A stretch of 64,000 nt of DNA from Anaeramoeba flamelloides. Lineage: Eukaryota; Metamonada; Anaeramoebidae. Shown piece after piece: positions 33,340-44,479 of the stretch (positions are counted from its first letter, which is position 1; each line of letters starts with the position of its first letter). The stretch lies in contig JANTQA010000042.1 in NCBI GenBank assembly GCA_027625915.1, forward strand, positions 439,001-503,000, in the 5' to 3' direction. Below the pieces are notes generated by a model. The model ran no database searches, was not told the origin of the DNA, and was given only the letters and a program-made list of their open reading frames with translations. The position numbers and the translations under genes are program-made.

Positions 33340-34385
33340 TAAATCAGAGTTGAATCTTAAATTTTTCGATTTTTTGAACTTTTTTTTTGATTAAATTTTA
33401 AGTTTTATTAAATTAGGTTTTGGATCTAGAAATGTGTTTATGGTAATGATTGAAATTAAATCAAAGAGTAAGCCCAAAAAATAGACCTCCTAAGGTGTGT
33501 ATTTGAAACAAATATTATCTTTTTGAAGACCAAACACAAAAGATCACCCTTCCAAATAAATTTATTGAAATCAAAAATAGAAAAAAAAAAAAATCGACCA
33601 AAGTCTATTTTCGAAGATTCTTTTCTTTTTCTTCTTAATTTTAGATGAACCCAAACAATTTATAACCTTGGATTTCTGGTCCCATTACTATTTATTATTA
33701 TTTTACAAAACATTTTTTTACAAATTTACTTATCAATTTCTTTTTTCAGATATTTTTTTATCCAACAGGGTCCAAACAAAGAGTACTATTTCAAAAATTA
33801 AAATAAAAGAAGTTGGATTCTTGGAATCAAAAAACAGTTACAAAAGATTCAACTCAAAATAATTGAAAAATTCAAGAAAAAATTTCAATCAGATCCAGTA
33901 TTTTTTTGAAGTTTTCATTTTAATGGAAAATAAATAAATATAAAATCAAACGAATTTGTCCAATAAATCGTTATTTCTGAAAAGAAATTTAATATATATC
34001 CTATTTTCTCAAACCAAAACACAGAATTAGATGAATTAAATGAAAATAGAATTTTAAATTCATTTTTGGAGAATTATTTATAAATAAACTGTAATTTGTT
34101 TATCAAAAATTTTATAAACAAATGTATTTCCAAGAAGAATAAAAAATAAAATCAAATTAAAAATAAGTAATTGTATCAAAGATTACAGATAAGATCCAGA
34201 AATAAATGATTTTTATTTTATTTTAACTTGGATCAATTTTTTCGTTTTTTTTGGAATTTCACTTTTTAGTTGGAATGAAAATATATCTTCGATTAGGATA
34301 TATCCCACTCTTATATTTATTAAAATATCAATGTATTTGGCTTATTGAAATGATTTGAAGAATTCAGTTTCGAATAAATGATGGC
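33340..34385 (+). repeat. Dispersed repeat I, copy 2
   Basis: Collinear with 23500-24880. It has GATTAAATTTTAAGTTTTAT, ATCCTATTTTCTCAAACC, AGAATTAGATGAATTAAATG and a matching end near 34380. It lies upstream of the NDRG gene. Confidence 0.65.
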
Positions 34386-34766
34386 ACTCAAAATTTGAAA
34401 AATGTACTTTCTCACTTATTGAAAAACCTACTTGAGAAAAAAAGGGTTTTTAAATGAATTAAAATTCAATTTCTGTCCCTCACTTCGAAAACCTACTTAC
34501 AGTTCAATAATTGAAGAAAAAATTTCATCATTCGAAAATAAAATCTGATATTAAGTAAAATTGCACCTTTTACTTTATTTTTTCATTACAAATCATAAAT
34601 TAATCTTTTGGTTGAAAATTTCATCAGACAATTTGAAAAAATAACGAGTTAGTTTATAGAATACAACAACGACACATTTCAAAAGAGTTTTCAAATCTTG
34701 ATCTAAAAAAAAAAGACAAACCTCAAATAAATTCATTTTTTTTTTGATTTCTAACCTGCATCATAT

Positions 34767-35690
34767 ATGAGCGAAAAAATCTATCAAACAGCACAAATCG
34801 AAGGAAAACTTTCGACAATCCATATTACGTATAGTGGAGATCCAAGCACAGGGCCAGTTTTGCTGTTTTATCATGCAGAATTTTTAAACAGTGATTTGTG
34901 CTTTGGCCCACTGCTTGATCACCCACTTTTCAAAGAATATCTCGCCTCCAAGTTTGCCATTGTTTGTATTGACGCACCAGGGCACAATGAAAATAGCAAA
35001 GACATTGATAAAGAGGAAAAGGTTTTTTCGATTGACAATCTAATGAGCGAAGTAGACACTGTTGTGAACACGCTCGGCATTGAAGAGTTTGTTTCAATTT
35101 CGTGTGGCTGGCTGGGAACCTATCTTTTTTTAAATTATGCCTTGGCTCATTCAAATAAATTCAGAGGCATGGTCTTCATTGGTGGATCTCTTGAGGCATG
35201 TAACTGGTTTGAATGGTCTACAAATAAAGTTCTCGAGACTTCGATCAAGTGGGGCTTTTTTGGGGCATGGCAGGCTGGCAAAATTGTTGAAAGGTACCTG
35301 CCCAGCGAATGGATCGAAAAGAACAAATCTACGTGCTCAAAAATTGAAAAAAAAATTACTCAACTAAACCCTATTGCGCTTCACAAGTGCTTTGAATTTT
35401 GTTCTTCAAGGTTAAATGTGGAAAAAAAGATCTCTTCGTTGGAAATACTGTGTTTAAATTATGCTGGCGGGCTTTCCATCAATTACGAGCAATCTCTTGA
35501 AATCAATTCCTTAATTGAAACCGGCTATTCTTCTTTAATCAATTTGTCTCATTGTGGGACGCTCATTACTGTTCAAGAGCCAATTTCAATTATAGACCCC
35601 CTTTGCCAATTTTTAAAAGGCTGTGGGTTTACTTCCGTTAAGTCCCCTTCCATTAAGGAAATAAAAATTTGGAAAGCAAAGGAAAAATAA
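34767..35690 (+). CDS. NDRG family alpha/beta-hydrolase-fold protein
   Basis: NDRG proteins are cytosolic alpha/beta-hydrolase folds without hydrolase activity, linked to stress response and trafficking in animals and plants. The 307 residues are colinear with the fold. An N-terminal strand region has VLLFYHAEFLNSDLCF (about 32-47), and FAIVCIDAPGHNEN follows near 64. The nucleophile elbow is replaced by SCGWLGTYLFLNYAL (about 113-127), with no GxSxG serine. The NDRG signature region is GMVFIGGSLEACNWFEWS (about 136-153). The C-terminal LSHCGTLITVQEP and FLKGCGF match the NDRG LADCGGxPQVxQP/FLQGxGY region. The usual NDRG length is 340-390, so the N terminus is short and the C-terminal tail minimal. 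Single exon; the ATG at 34767 is preceded by an AT-rich leader. The GC content is clearly higher than its flanks. Confidence 0.85.
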   Translation: MSEKIYQTAQIEGKLSTIHITYSGDPSTGPVLLFYHAEFLNSDLCFGPLLDHPLFKEYLASKFAIVCIDAPGHNENSKDIDKEEKVFSIDNLMSEVDTVVNTLGIEEFVSISCGWLGTYLFLNYALAHSNKFRGMVFIGGSLEACNWFEWSTNKVLETSIKWGFFGAWQAGKIVERYLPSEWIEKNKSTCSKIEKKITQLNPIALHKCFEFCSSRLNVEKKISSLEILCLNYAGGLSINYEQSLEINSLIETGYSSLINLSHCGTLITVQEPISIIDPLCQFLKGCGFTSVKSPSIKEIKIWKAKEK

Positions 35691-35944
35691 ATTGCAATTT
35701 AAATTGAATATACTATTCTATTTTTGAATTAATATAGATTCAAATAAAAATAATCATTCTTTATGAAAATGTCGTTTTGTTTCTGCTTTTTTTTGAAGAT
35801 TTTGAAAGACAATTATTAATTTTTTTAGTTTTCCATTTTCTTCTTGCAGCCAAACTTAAAATCTATAAGTTTCTAAAAAAATTGGGAAATTCCATTTTTC
35901 TGATCTATCAATACTACTTGTAAAAATTCAAAAATATTATATTT

Positions 35945-36670
35945 TTTTTTTATTTTGATTTTGAAAGGAGGAATTAAAGAAAAGTATGTCAAAAAAAAAA
36001 AAAAAGAAAAGAAAATATCAAAAATAAAAAATAATAATATCATTTGTATGACAAAATTAATTACCTCTTAAAGCAGTTAGGTTTTTTTTTAATTTAAAAG
36101 AATAAACCGAAAATTTATTTAATTCTCGGTTTATTTCTAAAAGCAATCAAGACAACAGCAGTTAAGATTTTCAGAATTCAAAAAAAAATGAAAAAATCTT
36201 TGATACTTCTCCATTCTTTTAAATTCTGGAAAAACCAGGCACAGGAAGGCACTCTACTGCAGTTGAATACACATGGTGGCATTCCCAGACACTTCCTTAA
36301 TTTCTAAATTATCGTTTTGAAATTTCACTGATGAATCAATTTTCTTTATAATTAACCAATGACAAGATAAATAATCAATTTTTTAATTGAATAATTTCAA
36401 AGCTATTATTCTTATTATTTTTGTTAATTTGAATTAAATCTTTAATCCCAATTATTTGATTTTTTTCATAGAATTTGTATTCTGATAAAAAATGATCAAC
36501 TGAATCAATAATTTCAAAGTTGAATTATTTTTTGTATAAATCGTTCTATTTTGTTTTTATTTTATTCTTATTATATATATAGGAATTTATATTTACGTAA
36601 TTTGTGGAATTTCTTTGTTCTAATAAGAAATCTGAACCTTTAAATTTTAATTTTGATATAACAAAAATAC
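35945..36670 (-). mobile_element. LINE family A, 3'-end fragment with decayed zinc knuckle and hairpins
   Basis: On the minus strand, a decayed C-terminal segment (RNSTNYVNINSYIYNKNKIK, then IIDSVDHFLSEYKFYEKN) parallels the 26.2-kb copy. The tag GAGTGCCTTC-CTGTGCCTGG and two hairpins follow (CAGAATTCAAAAAAAA and AATTTAAAAGAATAAACCG arms). Then come the spacer CCTAACTGC, the terminal small hairpin split by about 95 bp of extra sequence in its loop, and the tail CCTTTCAAAATCAAAATAAA. Confidence 0.75.
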
Positions 36671-37157
36671 CAATAAATAACAACAACAAAAAAAAGTTTA
36701 TCCTATTTTACAAATAAATATATAAATTATCAAGTAAAATATTAACTTTTCTAATAGGGTTGTTTCGAAATATCCTATATCTATTAATTAAAAATATTTA
36801 TAAATGTAGAAATTAAAAAAAAACTCAAATCTGAAAAATTAATAGAGACAATGACTGAAAATCAAAATCCAAATTTGATATACTATTTTTCAATCAGAAT
36901 CATTTCATAAATTTAATATATATTAATTCAAGAAAGGTGTTTAATTGTTTTGGATTTTACATTAAAATATTTAAATTTATTTTGTAAAAAAAAACTCTAA
37001 TAGTTTCCAAATTTATATGTAATACATAATATTGATAAAATAATTAAAGGAAAGATCTAAAGAAAATAAATCTAATATTTTAAGTAAAAAAAGGCTTTAT
37101 CATACTATATTTTTTTTGATTGAATTTATAGTTTGTTTCGTTGTAAAATATATTTAA

Positions 37158-37356
37158 TACAGTCAGTTACACGCTTAAGACACAAACTTTCAACTATATT
37201 TAAGGCACAATAATAATCTCAAATTAAGGTACAAATTTGGAATTTTTTTTTTTTACAATTTATTTTACTAGAATAAGAATTTTGTGCCTTAATTTAAGAT
37301 TTTTATTGTGCCTTAAATATAGTAGAAATTTTGTGTCTTAAAAGTGGAACTAACTT
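37158..37356. mobile_element. Hairpin MITE, Tc1/mariner-type
   Basis: Copy of the family at 10752-10951. It starts TA-CAGTCAGTTACACGCTTAA and ends TTAAAAGTGGAACTAACTT, with conserved inner GCCTTAAATATAG arms. Confidence 0.85.
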
Positions 37357-37483
37357 TCAATTTTTGCATTATTTGCAAAAATTAAAAAAAAAATAACTGT
37401 TGTAAGAGTAAAATTATTACACCCCTTCAGAATGTTCATCATAAAAATCTCAAAGACTGATTAGTTTTATTTCCTTTTTTAGA

Positions 37484-38057
37484 TAAACTCTTTTTCAGTC
37501 AACGGGAACCAGTTTTATTGAAGAAATAGAAGGTATTCTATGATTTTAATTTGTTATTCTTCTCAAACCAAAATTTCAATTTTTAGATCTGATCATTTTT
37601 TCTAATTTTGTAAATTTTTTTTTGATTGTATTAGTTTTTTTTTTGCTTTTTTTTTTTTTGTTTCTTTTCTTTTTATTTTTTTTAAAATTCAATTTGGAAA
37701 AAAAAAATCCTTGAAAACTCCAAATTAACATCAAGAGAATTAAGACTTTGCAATTCCTTTTAAAAATTCATACATTTGCAATTAAAAAAATCTTATTGTC
37801 AACAATTAAACTTTTTTCCTAAAGAAATCAAGAAATTTTTGTACGAGACATTCCAATGAAAGGGTCCAATAAAAATTATTTTTCATTTTTTTTTTTTCAT
37901 ATTTAAGGTTTGTTCTGATATTTAATTTATAATTATTCCAACTCTAATCTGAAGTTTATTATTGCCCTTATTTCTAAACAAGTGTAGTTTGGCTGATTCT
38001 TGAAAAAAAAAAAATTTTCTTTTTATGCGTGCACCTTTGAGTGAAATTGAGTTTAGT
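37484..38057 (+). mobile_element. Non-autonomous TIR element F, copy 3
   Basis: It begins AAACTCTTTTTCAGTCAACG and ends TTTGAGTGAAATTGAGTTTA; these ends are inverted repeats of each other. The interior follows copy 1. Confidence 0.8.
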
Positions 38058-38059
38058 GT

Positions 38060-39010
38060 ATTGTAACACCAATAAATAACCAATATATCAGATATAATTT
38101 GTCAAAAGTATCTATTGATTAATTATTGAATTGTCGGAAAAATTTGAATATTTTAGTAACTAATCTATATTTCACAAAGAAGTTAAGAAAGATATTTTGT
38201 AACTTTGGAATTTGAATATTAATAATTAAACCTTTAAATTTATAACGAAATACAGATTTGTTTCTGAAATTGATGGGTTTTTTACTAATTCAAAGATTAT
38301 TTTGAATTGATGGGGGTATAATGAAAAAGGAATTTTTTACAAACTAATCTATATTCCAAAACAATTAATAAACAGTTTTTTTTTTTATTGAAAGTTATGC
38401 CAAAGAAAATTTTAAAAAATGAACAATCTTTTAAGGCTATATTTGGATATATTTTGTCATTTTTTTTTTCCTTAAAGATCCTTACTACCTTACCGAAAAA
38501 TAACTCACACAAGTTGACTCATTGTTTCAGAAAATGATCAAGATATTTTTCTTGATAGATGTTTATAAGATAACCCTATCAAGAAAAATATGTAATTTAT
38601 TTACTCAATTTTAGTAATTAATTACAGATATTTTTCGTCTTTGTATTTTTAATAGATATCATTTGGTCTTTTAAGTTTATATCAAGACATTGATTGTTTT
38701 TTAGAAATGTTGGGTTTTTTATTAAGTTAATATTTATTTTTTGGATATATTTTTTTTAGAATTAATTAATTGGATTGTGTTTGAATGATTGCAAATTGTT
38801 GAAAGATATATTTTGAGACTAATTATAATAGCTTTATATTCTTTGATTTTGTTTTATTGGTGTAATAGATTTATGAGTTGTTCAATGTATTATTATTATT
38901 TGATAATCATTATTGTTTTTTGATTTTTGGTTTATGGTTTGTTTGTTAATGAGCTGTAACAATAGTTTAATATAAAACATGAAATTAATAATCAAGTTTT
39001 AAAATGTAAA
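38060..39010. other. Intergenic stretch upstream of tRNA-Gly
   Basis: AT-rich. TATTTTTCTTGATAG and its near complement CTATCAAGAAAAATA (38546-38590) form a short inverted repeat. No gene was recognised. Confidence 0.4.
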
Positions 39011-39012
39011 AA

Positions 39013-39083
39013 ACACTGTTGGTTCAATGGCAGAATGGGACGTTGCCATCGTCTTGATCGGGGTTCGATTCCCCGACAGTGTA
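39013..39083 (+). tRNA. tRNA-Gly (anticodon GCC)
   Basis: The acceptor stem ACACTGT pairs with ACAGTGT. The D region TGGTTCAATGGCAGAA is the eukaryotic tRNA-Gly form. The anticodon stem GGACG/CGTCT encloses TTGCCAT, giving GCC, which reads GGC/GGT. The T arm CGGGGTTCGATTCCCCG is perfect. No intron; a run of seven T follows the discriminator A as terminator. Position 1 is A rather than the usual G, with a compensating T at the partner position. Confidence 0.96.
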
Positions 39084-39289
39084 TTTTTTTATTTTTGCTT
39101 CTTTTATGCCAGGCTAAACAATCTTCATTTAACAAATTCAATTTTCAAATCCCTAATATCAGAAATAAACCCAACCAATTTTTTTTATGAATATTATTTT
39201 GATCGAATTTTTGTTCTATTTTTCGAATAAAAGAAGAAAATTTTTCCTTTTCAGATCCATTTTAACAAAAATTTTTTTAAAAAAAACTC

Positions 39290-39965
39290 TAAATTTTGTA
39301 TTTATGAATACACACACACATTATAAACATTCTTCTACATAAAAATTTTGAAAAAGGTTTACAGCTTCATTAGGTATTAATGAGAATTGGAAAAAAAAAA
39401 TAAAATTTTTCAGTAATATTTTTTTCATTTTTAATTTGAAAATTTTTGAATTTTTTATTTAACTCAGTATCTACATTCTTTTCAGCTAAATTTTGAATAG
39501 TCTAAAAATAATCATATTTTTCAATTCCAAAATAAAATCAAATCTTATTTTCAAAAGATATTGCTGAATTAAATATAAAAACTGATTTTTTTTCTATTTT
39601 TAGAATATTTTTTATCATTGTTTTTTTTTCCATGTTTGAGTTTTTAGATATATCCATGTTTTTTTCTATAAATTGTTTTGTTATTTATTATTTTTACTTT
39701 CTTAATGCCCAATCTAAATTTCATTCTTTTGTTTCAACTTAATCCAATAAAAAAAATATCCCAAAAATAGGTGTTATTTTCAAAAGTCATTAATTTTGAA
39801 AAAGGGGATATTGAAATCTTAATAATTGTAGTAGCTATCTTTTCTTCATAATATAAAATTATCATAACTTTGAAAAAATAATTTATAAAAGATGTATAAC
39901 ATAAATCCTAGGTATAGTTTTGTCGAACTTGAATTTTTGGATTTTATTTTTTGATTGTAGTGTAG
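39290..39965 (+). repeat. Dispersed repeat G, copy 1
   Basis: Collinear with 47505-48185. Shared words are AATTTTTCAGTAATATTTTT, TTCATTTTTAATTTG, AAAAGGGGATATT-like and TTTGAAAAAATAATTTATAA. Length about 675 bp; no ORF. Confidence 0.75.
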
Positions 39966-40079
39966 TAACTTCTCAAATTGCAATAATCTGATTTTCACAA
40001 GTAGTTTTTCACTTTTTGACCGATTTTCTTTTAGAAAAATTTTTTTGTAGTGAAATTTTAAGATTTCCAACCCATTCCC

Positions 40080-40840
40080 AATAGGGTTTCTGTGTTTTCA
40101 CAAAACTTTAGTACTTTTGTCAAAATAATACTTGTAGAAAAGTTTAATCTGTATTTCAATATAAAAAACGAGTTTTATTGTTATAGAAGACTATTATATT
40201 AACCTATACAAGAAACCAACAACTAACCCCCAACTAAATATACCACTAATTTCTGAAAGTTCTAGAAAAAAAAATAAATCCTAAAAATAATAAATCAAAT
40301 TACAAAATTTATCTCAAAAAATAGAGTAAATTTTTGAAAATTTTTATCATTTAAAAAAAAAAACAAAAAAATATAAAAATTTAATTAAAAATGAAAAAAT
40401 TAAGAAATTTCTAAATAAAGTTTTTTTCTGTGAATTTCCCTTCAAAACCTTTTTAAAACAATTAATTTTCTCTTCATAACTGGACACCTTTGGTTTTGAA
40501 AGCATTTATTTTTAAAACATTAATTTTACATGTTTTATCAAAGTGTTTTTTGCATAAATACCCTAAAATAAAAAACTTTTTTTGAAACATCATTATAACA
40601 TCATTATAAAAATATTTCCTTGTAAGCTTAATTTCAAAAATAGGGACAAATTTTTGATTGAAAAAAAAAATGTAGTTTCTCATTTAGTGAATACCAAAAC
40701 TCAACCCAGAAAAATCAGAACTTAAAACTAAAAAATAACTGTCTAAAAACACCCTTTTCTGTTTTAATTATTATTTCTAATAAAAGAATAGAGAAAAGAA
40801 ACCCATTAAGAAAAAATAAATCTGACCCTATTTTTTGAAA
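40080..40840. other. Intergenic stretch
   Basis: AT-rich; no coding-like segment, RNA gene or repeat copy recognised. Confidence 0.4.
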
Positions 40841-40852
40841 TGATTTTCATCT

Positions 40853-41270
40853 TAAAATTATCCATTTAAGATTCACCATTGCTTCCAAGAACCTTTTGAA
40901 ACAACTTTCCATCAGAGTTATCAGATTTTTACGATTTACCCATTTGGTATCAACCCAAACTTTCCTTGATACCTTTTTCAAGATAAAAAGAATCTCAACA
41001 AAAGAAAGAAAAAGAAAAAGAAAAGAAAGTGAAAACAAAACCAATTTTTTGAATGTACAGCAAAGAACACAAAGATAAAATGAATACGATCACATTCATC
41101 ACATTGTCTCCAAATGAAAGAGAAAAGAAGATCTTATTTGATCTTGCTATTTCTTCACTTTTCAAGGAACCATTGTAACTCATTAAAGCAAATTTGGTTG
41201 ATTCTTGTTTTCGAAGCAAACACTTCTTGGGTGTTTTACTTTCTTTGAATTTTACAATCCCTTTCTCCAA
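40853..41270 (-). pseudogene. Coding-like remnant of unknown gene
   Basis: On the minus strand two protein-like stretches occur in different frames. One is MEKGIVKFKESKTPKKCLLR-KQESTKFALMSYNGSLKSEE (about 41270-41150). The other is KKVSRKVWVDTKWVNRKNLI then TLMESCFKRFLEAMVNLKW (about 40985-40853). The segment between them is a Phe/Ser/Leu low-complexity tract. The plus strand also has an open stretch (MNTITFITLSPNEREKKILF at about 41080), so the strand is not certain. No family was recognised. GC is above the local background. It may be a two-exon gene or a decayed one. Confidence 0.25.
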
Positions 41271-41534
41271 TGCTAATTAATCTCATCTCTTGAATATTAA
41301 CGGTTTTCAAAAATGTTCTTGTTCATTCAACATAAAAATAAAAATATGGAATCATTTTGAAAGAAAAATTGCAAAAAAAATGAATTCAACTTTGGGAAAT
41401 TTTCATTAAAAAGAAGATTGTTTCTTGATATTAAATATTCAATAATGACTTTTAAAAGATATTGGGTTCAGAATATTTGGTTAACACAACACACATACCA
41501 ATAATTTAGAAAATACTAATGATGACCCTATTTT

Positions 41535-41738
41535 TGAAATTTAGCTTATATGATGATTTTTTAAATATTTTTTACAAAAATATACTTATAACAGGCTTAT
41601 AAATTGTTACAAATTTTATATCACAATTTTTAACCAACATTTATTTTATAAGAGTTGTTCTTATAACATTTTTTAACAATTTAAACATTTATGAAACATT
41701 TACAACTGGTTTATAACATGTTATAAAAACTTTTTTTA
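41535..41738 (+). repeat. Dispersed repeat J, copy 2
   Basis: Same ATAACA-rich order as 31845-32075, including TATATGATGATTTTTT and the terminal ATAACATGTTATAA. It directly abuts the tail of the next LINE B fragment. Confidence 0.7.
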
Positions 41739-41739
41739 T

Positions 41740-42010
41740 TTTTTTTTATTGTTGAAGGAGTGTAAATTACACTCTGGGTACCCTTTTACTTAAATTCCCT
41801 TTCAGAAATTTAAGCGTAAAATCATAGATTTCACGATTATTATTTAATGAAAATAGTTTCAAACTGTTTGTTTTTAATTAATTCATTAAGATTTTTTTTT
41901 TTTTTTAATTTGTTATGAAATATTAATCTATCTTTTTCATAGGAAGGATAGACCCATAAAAAATGATCAATATTTTCAATAATTTCTTGTTTTAATATGG
42001 ATATCTAAAT
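41740..42010 (-). mobile_element. LINE family B, 3'-end fragment
   Basis: The minus strand encodes QEIIENIDHFLWVYPSYEKD, the end of the zinc-knuckle region with its last Cys replaced by Tyr. The 3' UTR ends with the hairpin GAGTGTAATTTACACTC and the tail CTTCAACAATAAAAAAAAA. Confidence 0.8.
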
Positions 42011-42184
42011 ATTTGAACAACTATAGATCAAATGAAATAAGTTACTTTATTAAGTTTTTTAGAAACTTTATAGATGGTTTGATTCTATAAAGTACTAAGG
42101 TTTTAAGAATAAGATTTGGTTTTACAAAATTGAGTTGCTTTTCTTTTTCTTTTTTTTATTTGCAAGTTTCCCAAATCTTGTTTT

Positions 42185-42250
42185 CGCAAAATCCCAGTAC
42201 AAGATACCGACTCGACAGCAAAAACCCAGTCCAGGTAACGACTCGACAGA
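42185..42250 (+). repeat. Two imperfect 32-bp tandem repeats in a GC-richer island
   Basis: Two units, each beginning GCAAAA-like plus CCCAGT and ending CGACTCGACAG, lie side by side. The surrounding 42150-42400 is clearly richer in C+G than the rest of the spacer. Its function is unknown; neither strand gives a recognised protein. Confidence 0.6.
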
Positions 42251-42439
42251 TTGTACGTAAAGTTCAATTCGGTTCACTTTGGTTGGCTTCAGATCGCATT
42301 CGTTGGATTCAGTTCTCCACAGTTGCATAAGTCCAGCTCAATTCATTTTAGATCTGATCATTAACAAGTTTGGTTAGGTTAGTCATGACCAAGTCCACCA
42401 ATTCTTATAATGATTTTTTATTCCTTGAACCTCTCCAAG

Positions 42440-42540
42440 CACCTAAAAAAAACAAAAAGAGGAGGAACCCAAACAACTTAAAAAGGGAAATTTGGAAAAG
42501 GTAAAAAGTATAAAAAAATAAAAACTTTTTTTATTATGGA
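42440..42540 (-). repeat. Inverted relative of the 31.2-kb minisatellite segment
   Basis: The reverse complement contains TATACTTTTTACCTTTTCC and AAGTTGTTTGGGTTCC, as at 31210-31275, but the 9-bp units are not expanded. Confidence 0.65.
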
Positions 42541-42567
42541 TAATAGTCTTTTTTTCTATTCATTTTT

Positions 42568-42768
42568 TACAGTCAGTTTCACTTTTAAGGCACAAACTTT
42601 CTACGAAATTTAAGGCACAAAAAAATCTCAAATTAAGGCACAAGATTTCGAATTTATATTTTTACAAATGATTTTTACTAGAATTTGAATTTTGTGCTTT
42701 AATTTGAGATTTTTTTTGTGCCTTAAAATTCGTTGAAAGTTTGTGCCTTAAAAGTGAAACTGACTGTA
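42568..42768. mobile_element. Hairpin MITE, Tc1/mariner-type
   Basis: About 201 bp, TA-CAGTCAGTTTCACTTTTAA to TTAAAAGTGAAACTGACTG-TA. Together with 10752-10951 it is the best preserved copy; their termini are identical. Confidence 0.9.
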
Positions 42769-42849
42769 AAGAAATGACATCAGAAGAGTTATAATCTTGT
42801 CTAAAACTTAGCTAGGATAAAAAACTCCTGAATACAATTTTAGAGTTTC

Positions 42850-43400
42850 AGTTAAGTACCGTCAAGTGTATCGGTTTTCTTGAAGTTTTCTATTTTATCT
42901 GTTAAGTTTTTTAGGTTTTTTTGAGGTTTTATATTTTATTCTGAAAATCTATTGATTTTCCAAATAAATAGAAAACTCAAAAAAACCTAAAGAAAAAATA
43001 TTGATTTTAAAAATAAAAGATCAAACCTCAAAAAAACCTAGAACACTTAACAGATAAAACTGAAAACCTCAAGAAAACTTGTATGTTTTTTTTTTAATTT
43101 TAGAAATAAAATTGAAAATTACACAAATCTAATATTTTTTTCATATATTCTGGAAAACCGATTGAAATTTCCCGTCAAGTGCTGTATAATGTCGCCAAGT
43201 GCCTCGTTTTTTTTTTAATCTGAGAAATAAAAAGTAAATTTATTTATTTTTTTGGGTTATTTCAATATAAAAAAAAACCTAACAGAAAGTGCCTTACAGT
43301 GCCAAGTTTTATCAGAAACCAAACCAATATAGTAAAATTAAAGATTTTACCCTTTTCTTTTAAATTCTGGAAAATCTAATGGAAAATAATAGGTAATTTT
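42850..43400 (+). repeat. Long punctuated hairpin array with three period-10 tags
   Basis: Tags are at 42855 (AAGTACCGTC-AAGTGTATCG), 43177-43206 (CCCGTCA-AGTGCTGTAT-AATGTCGCCA-AGTGCCTCG) and 43286 (AAGTGCCTTA-CAGTGCCAAG). Between them lie hairpins of the TTGAGGTTTT...AAAACCTCAA, AATTTTAGAAATAAA and AAATTCTGGAAA types. This looks like several 3'-end fragments joined end to end. Confidence 0.75.
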
Positions 43401-43723
43401 GTTCACAACCTCTCTTCAATAATATAAATAAATAAAAAAAAAAACAAAATAGAGTTTTTTAACAATTATATAATCTGTTTACCACATAATATAAATAATA
43501 TAAGATTTTTAGAACAAGTGTAAATGTGGTAAAGGATTTCTTAATTATTTATTTCAAATTTTCAGTCTAAAATTTATACTGTTTTAAAAAATATATAAAT
43601 TCGGGCATCCAGTACCCCACTCTGAGAGTTGTTAAATGCCAATTATTAATCACAGAATGTGGAATTTTTATCTATATTTGATAATCTTTCTATCAGGTTT
43701 TTACTCCTCCTGTGTATTCTGGG

Positions 43724-43915
43724 GACGTGTCGTCAAGTACCTAGCTTTTTTTTAATTTCAGCAATTAAAAGAAAATTTATGAAATTTTCTTTTTATTTCT
43801 CAAAAAAAAAAAAAACTAATGGCATTTTTCCAGAATTAGAAAGAATTTAGTAAAATCGATGACTTTACTCAATTCTTTCAAATCCTGGAAAACCTAACTA
43901 CAGTGGATAGTTTCT
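43724..43915 (+). repeat. Punctuated hairpin array
   Basis: The tag ACGTGTCGTC-AAGTACCTAG is followed by a TTTAATTTCAGCAATTAAAAG hairpin and a CCAGAATTAGAAAGAATTTAG hairpin. The spacer CCTAACTACAG and the flank GTGGATAGTTTCTATTTGG follow, as at 9105-9130. Confidence 0.75.
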
Positions 43916-44479
43916 ATTTGGTCATGAAAATGATAAATTTATTTTTTATATATATTTTAATTATTTTTCTTCTTCTCTTTTTTTTATTTGATGATTTTTC
44001 TTTAATTACTCCTTTCTATAAATAATAATAATTATTTATACCACTTTTAAATTGTATCGTACCTTTAGAACATTTATATAACACGTTGTAAAAACTTTTT
44101 AAGTAGTAATAAAATAGAAATTTTGACAAATCTAATTGTAGATTCAGACCAAGAGCTTTTTTTTTTTTGATGATTTTTTCTTTATTTCAAAAACATTTCA
44201 TTTATTAATAGTTTTCAATTGAAAAAAATAAGATTATTCAGCTTTTATTGTTTAATTTAATCCCATCAATTTTGGAATTTTGAAATTAACCTGATGAAAT
44301 CAAAAAATATCAATATTTTCATCTGTTTTTATATTTAAGGGTATTTGTGTTGTTTTACTTTTTATAGAAAACAATCAAAAAAAAAAATAAAAAAAAAAAA
44401 ATCTTTTGAAAAAAAAAATAAAAAATATAATTCAATATTTAAATAATTCAAATTAAAATTTCTCTTTCGAAGAATTATA
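43916..44479. other. Spacer downstream of PIG-U
   Basis: The part to about 44030 is the flank shared with the 9.1-9.25-kb array. A fragment of repeat J lies at about 44075-44110. The rest is A/T homopolymers. Confidence 0.5.

Noticed and set aside
41757-41778. GAGTGTAATTTACACTC palindrome as an operator site
   Set aside because: It recurs only at LINE 3' ends, next to the tail.
43595-43650. Possible tRNA-like element (CATCCAGTACCCCACTC region)
   Set aside because: No acceptor stem and no T-arm consensus.
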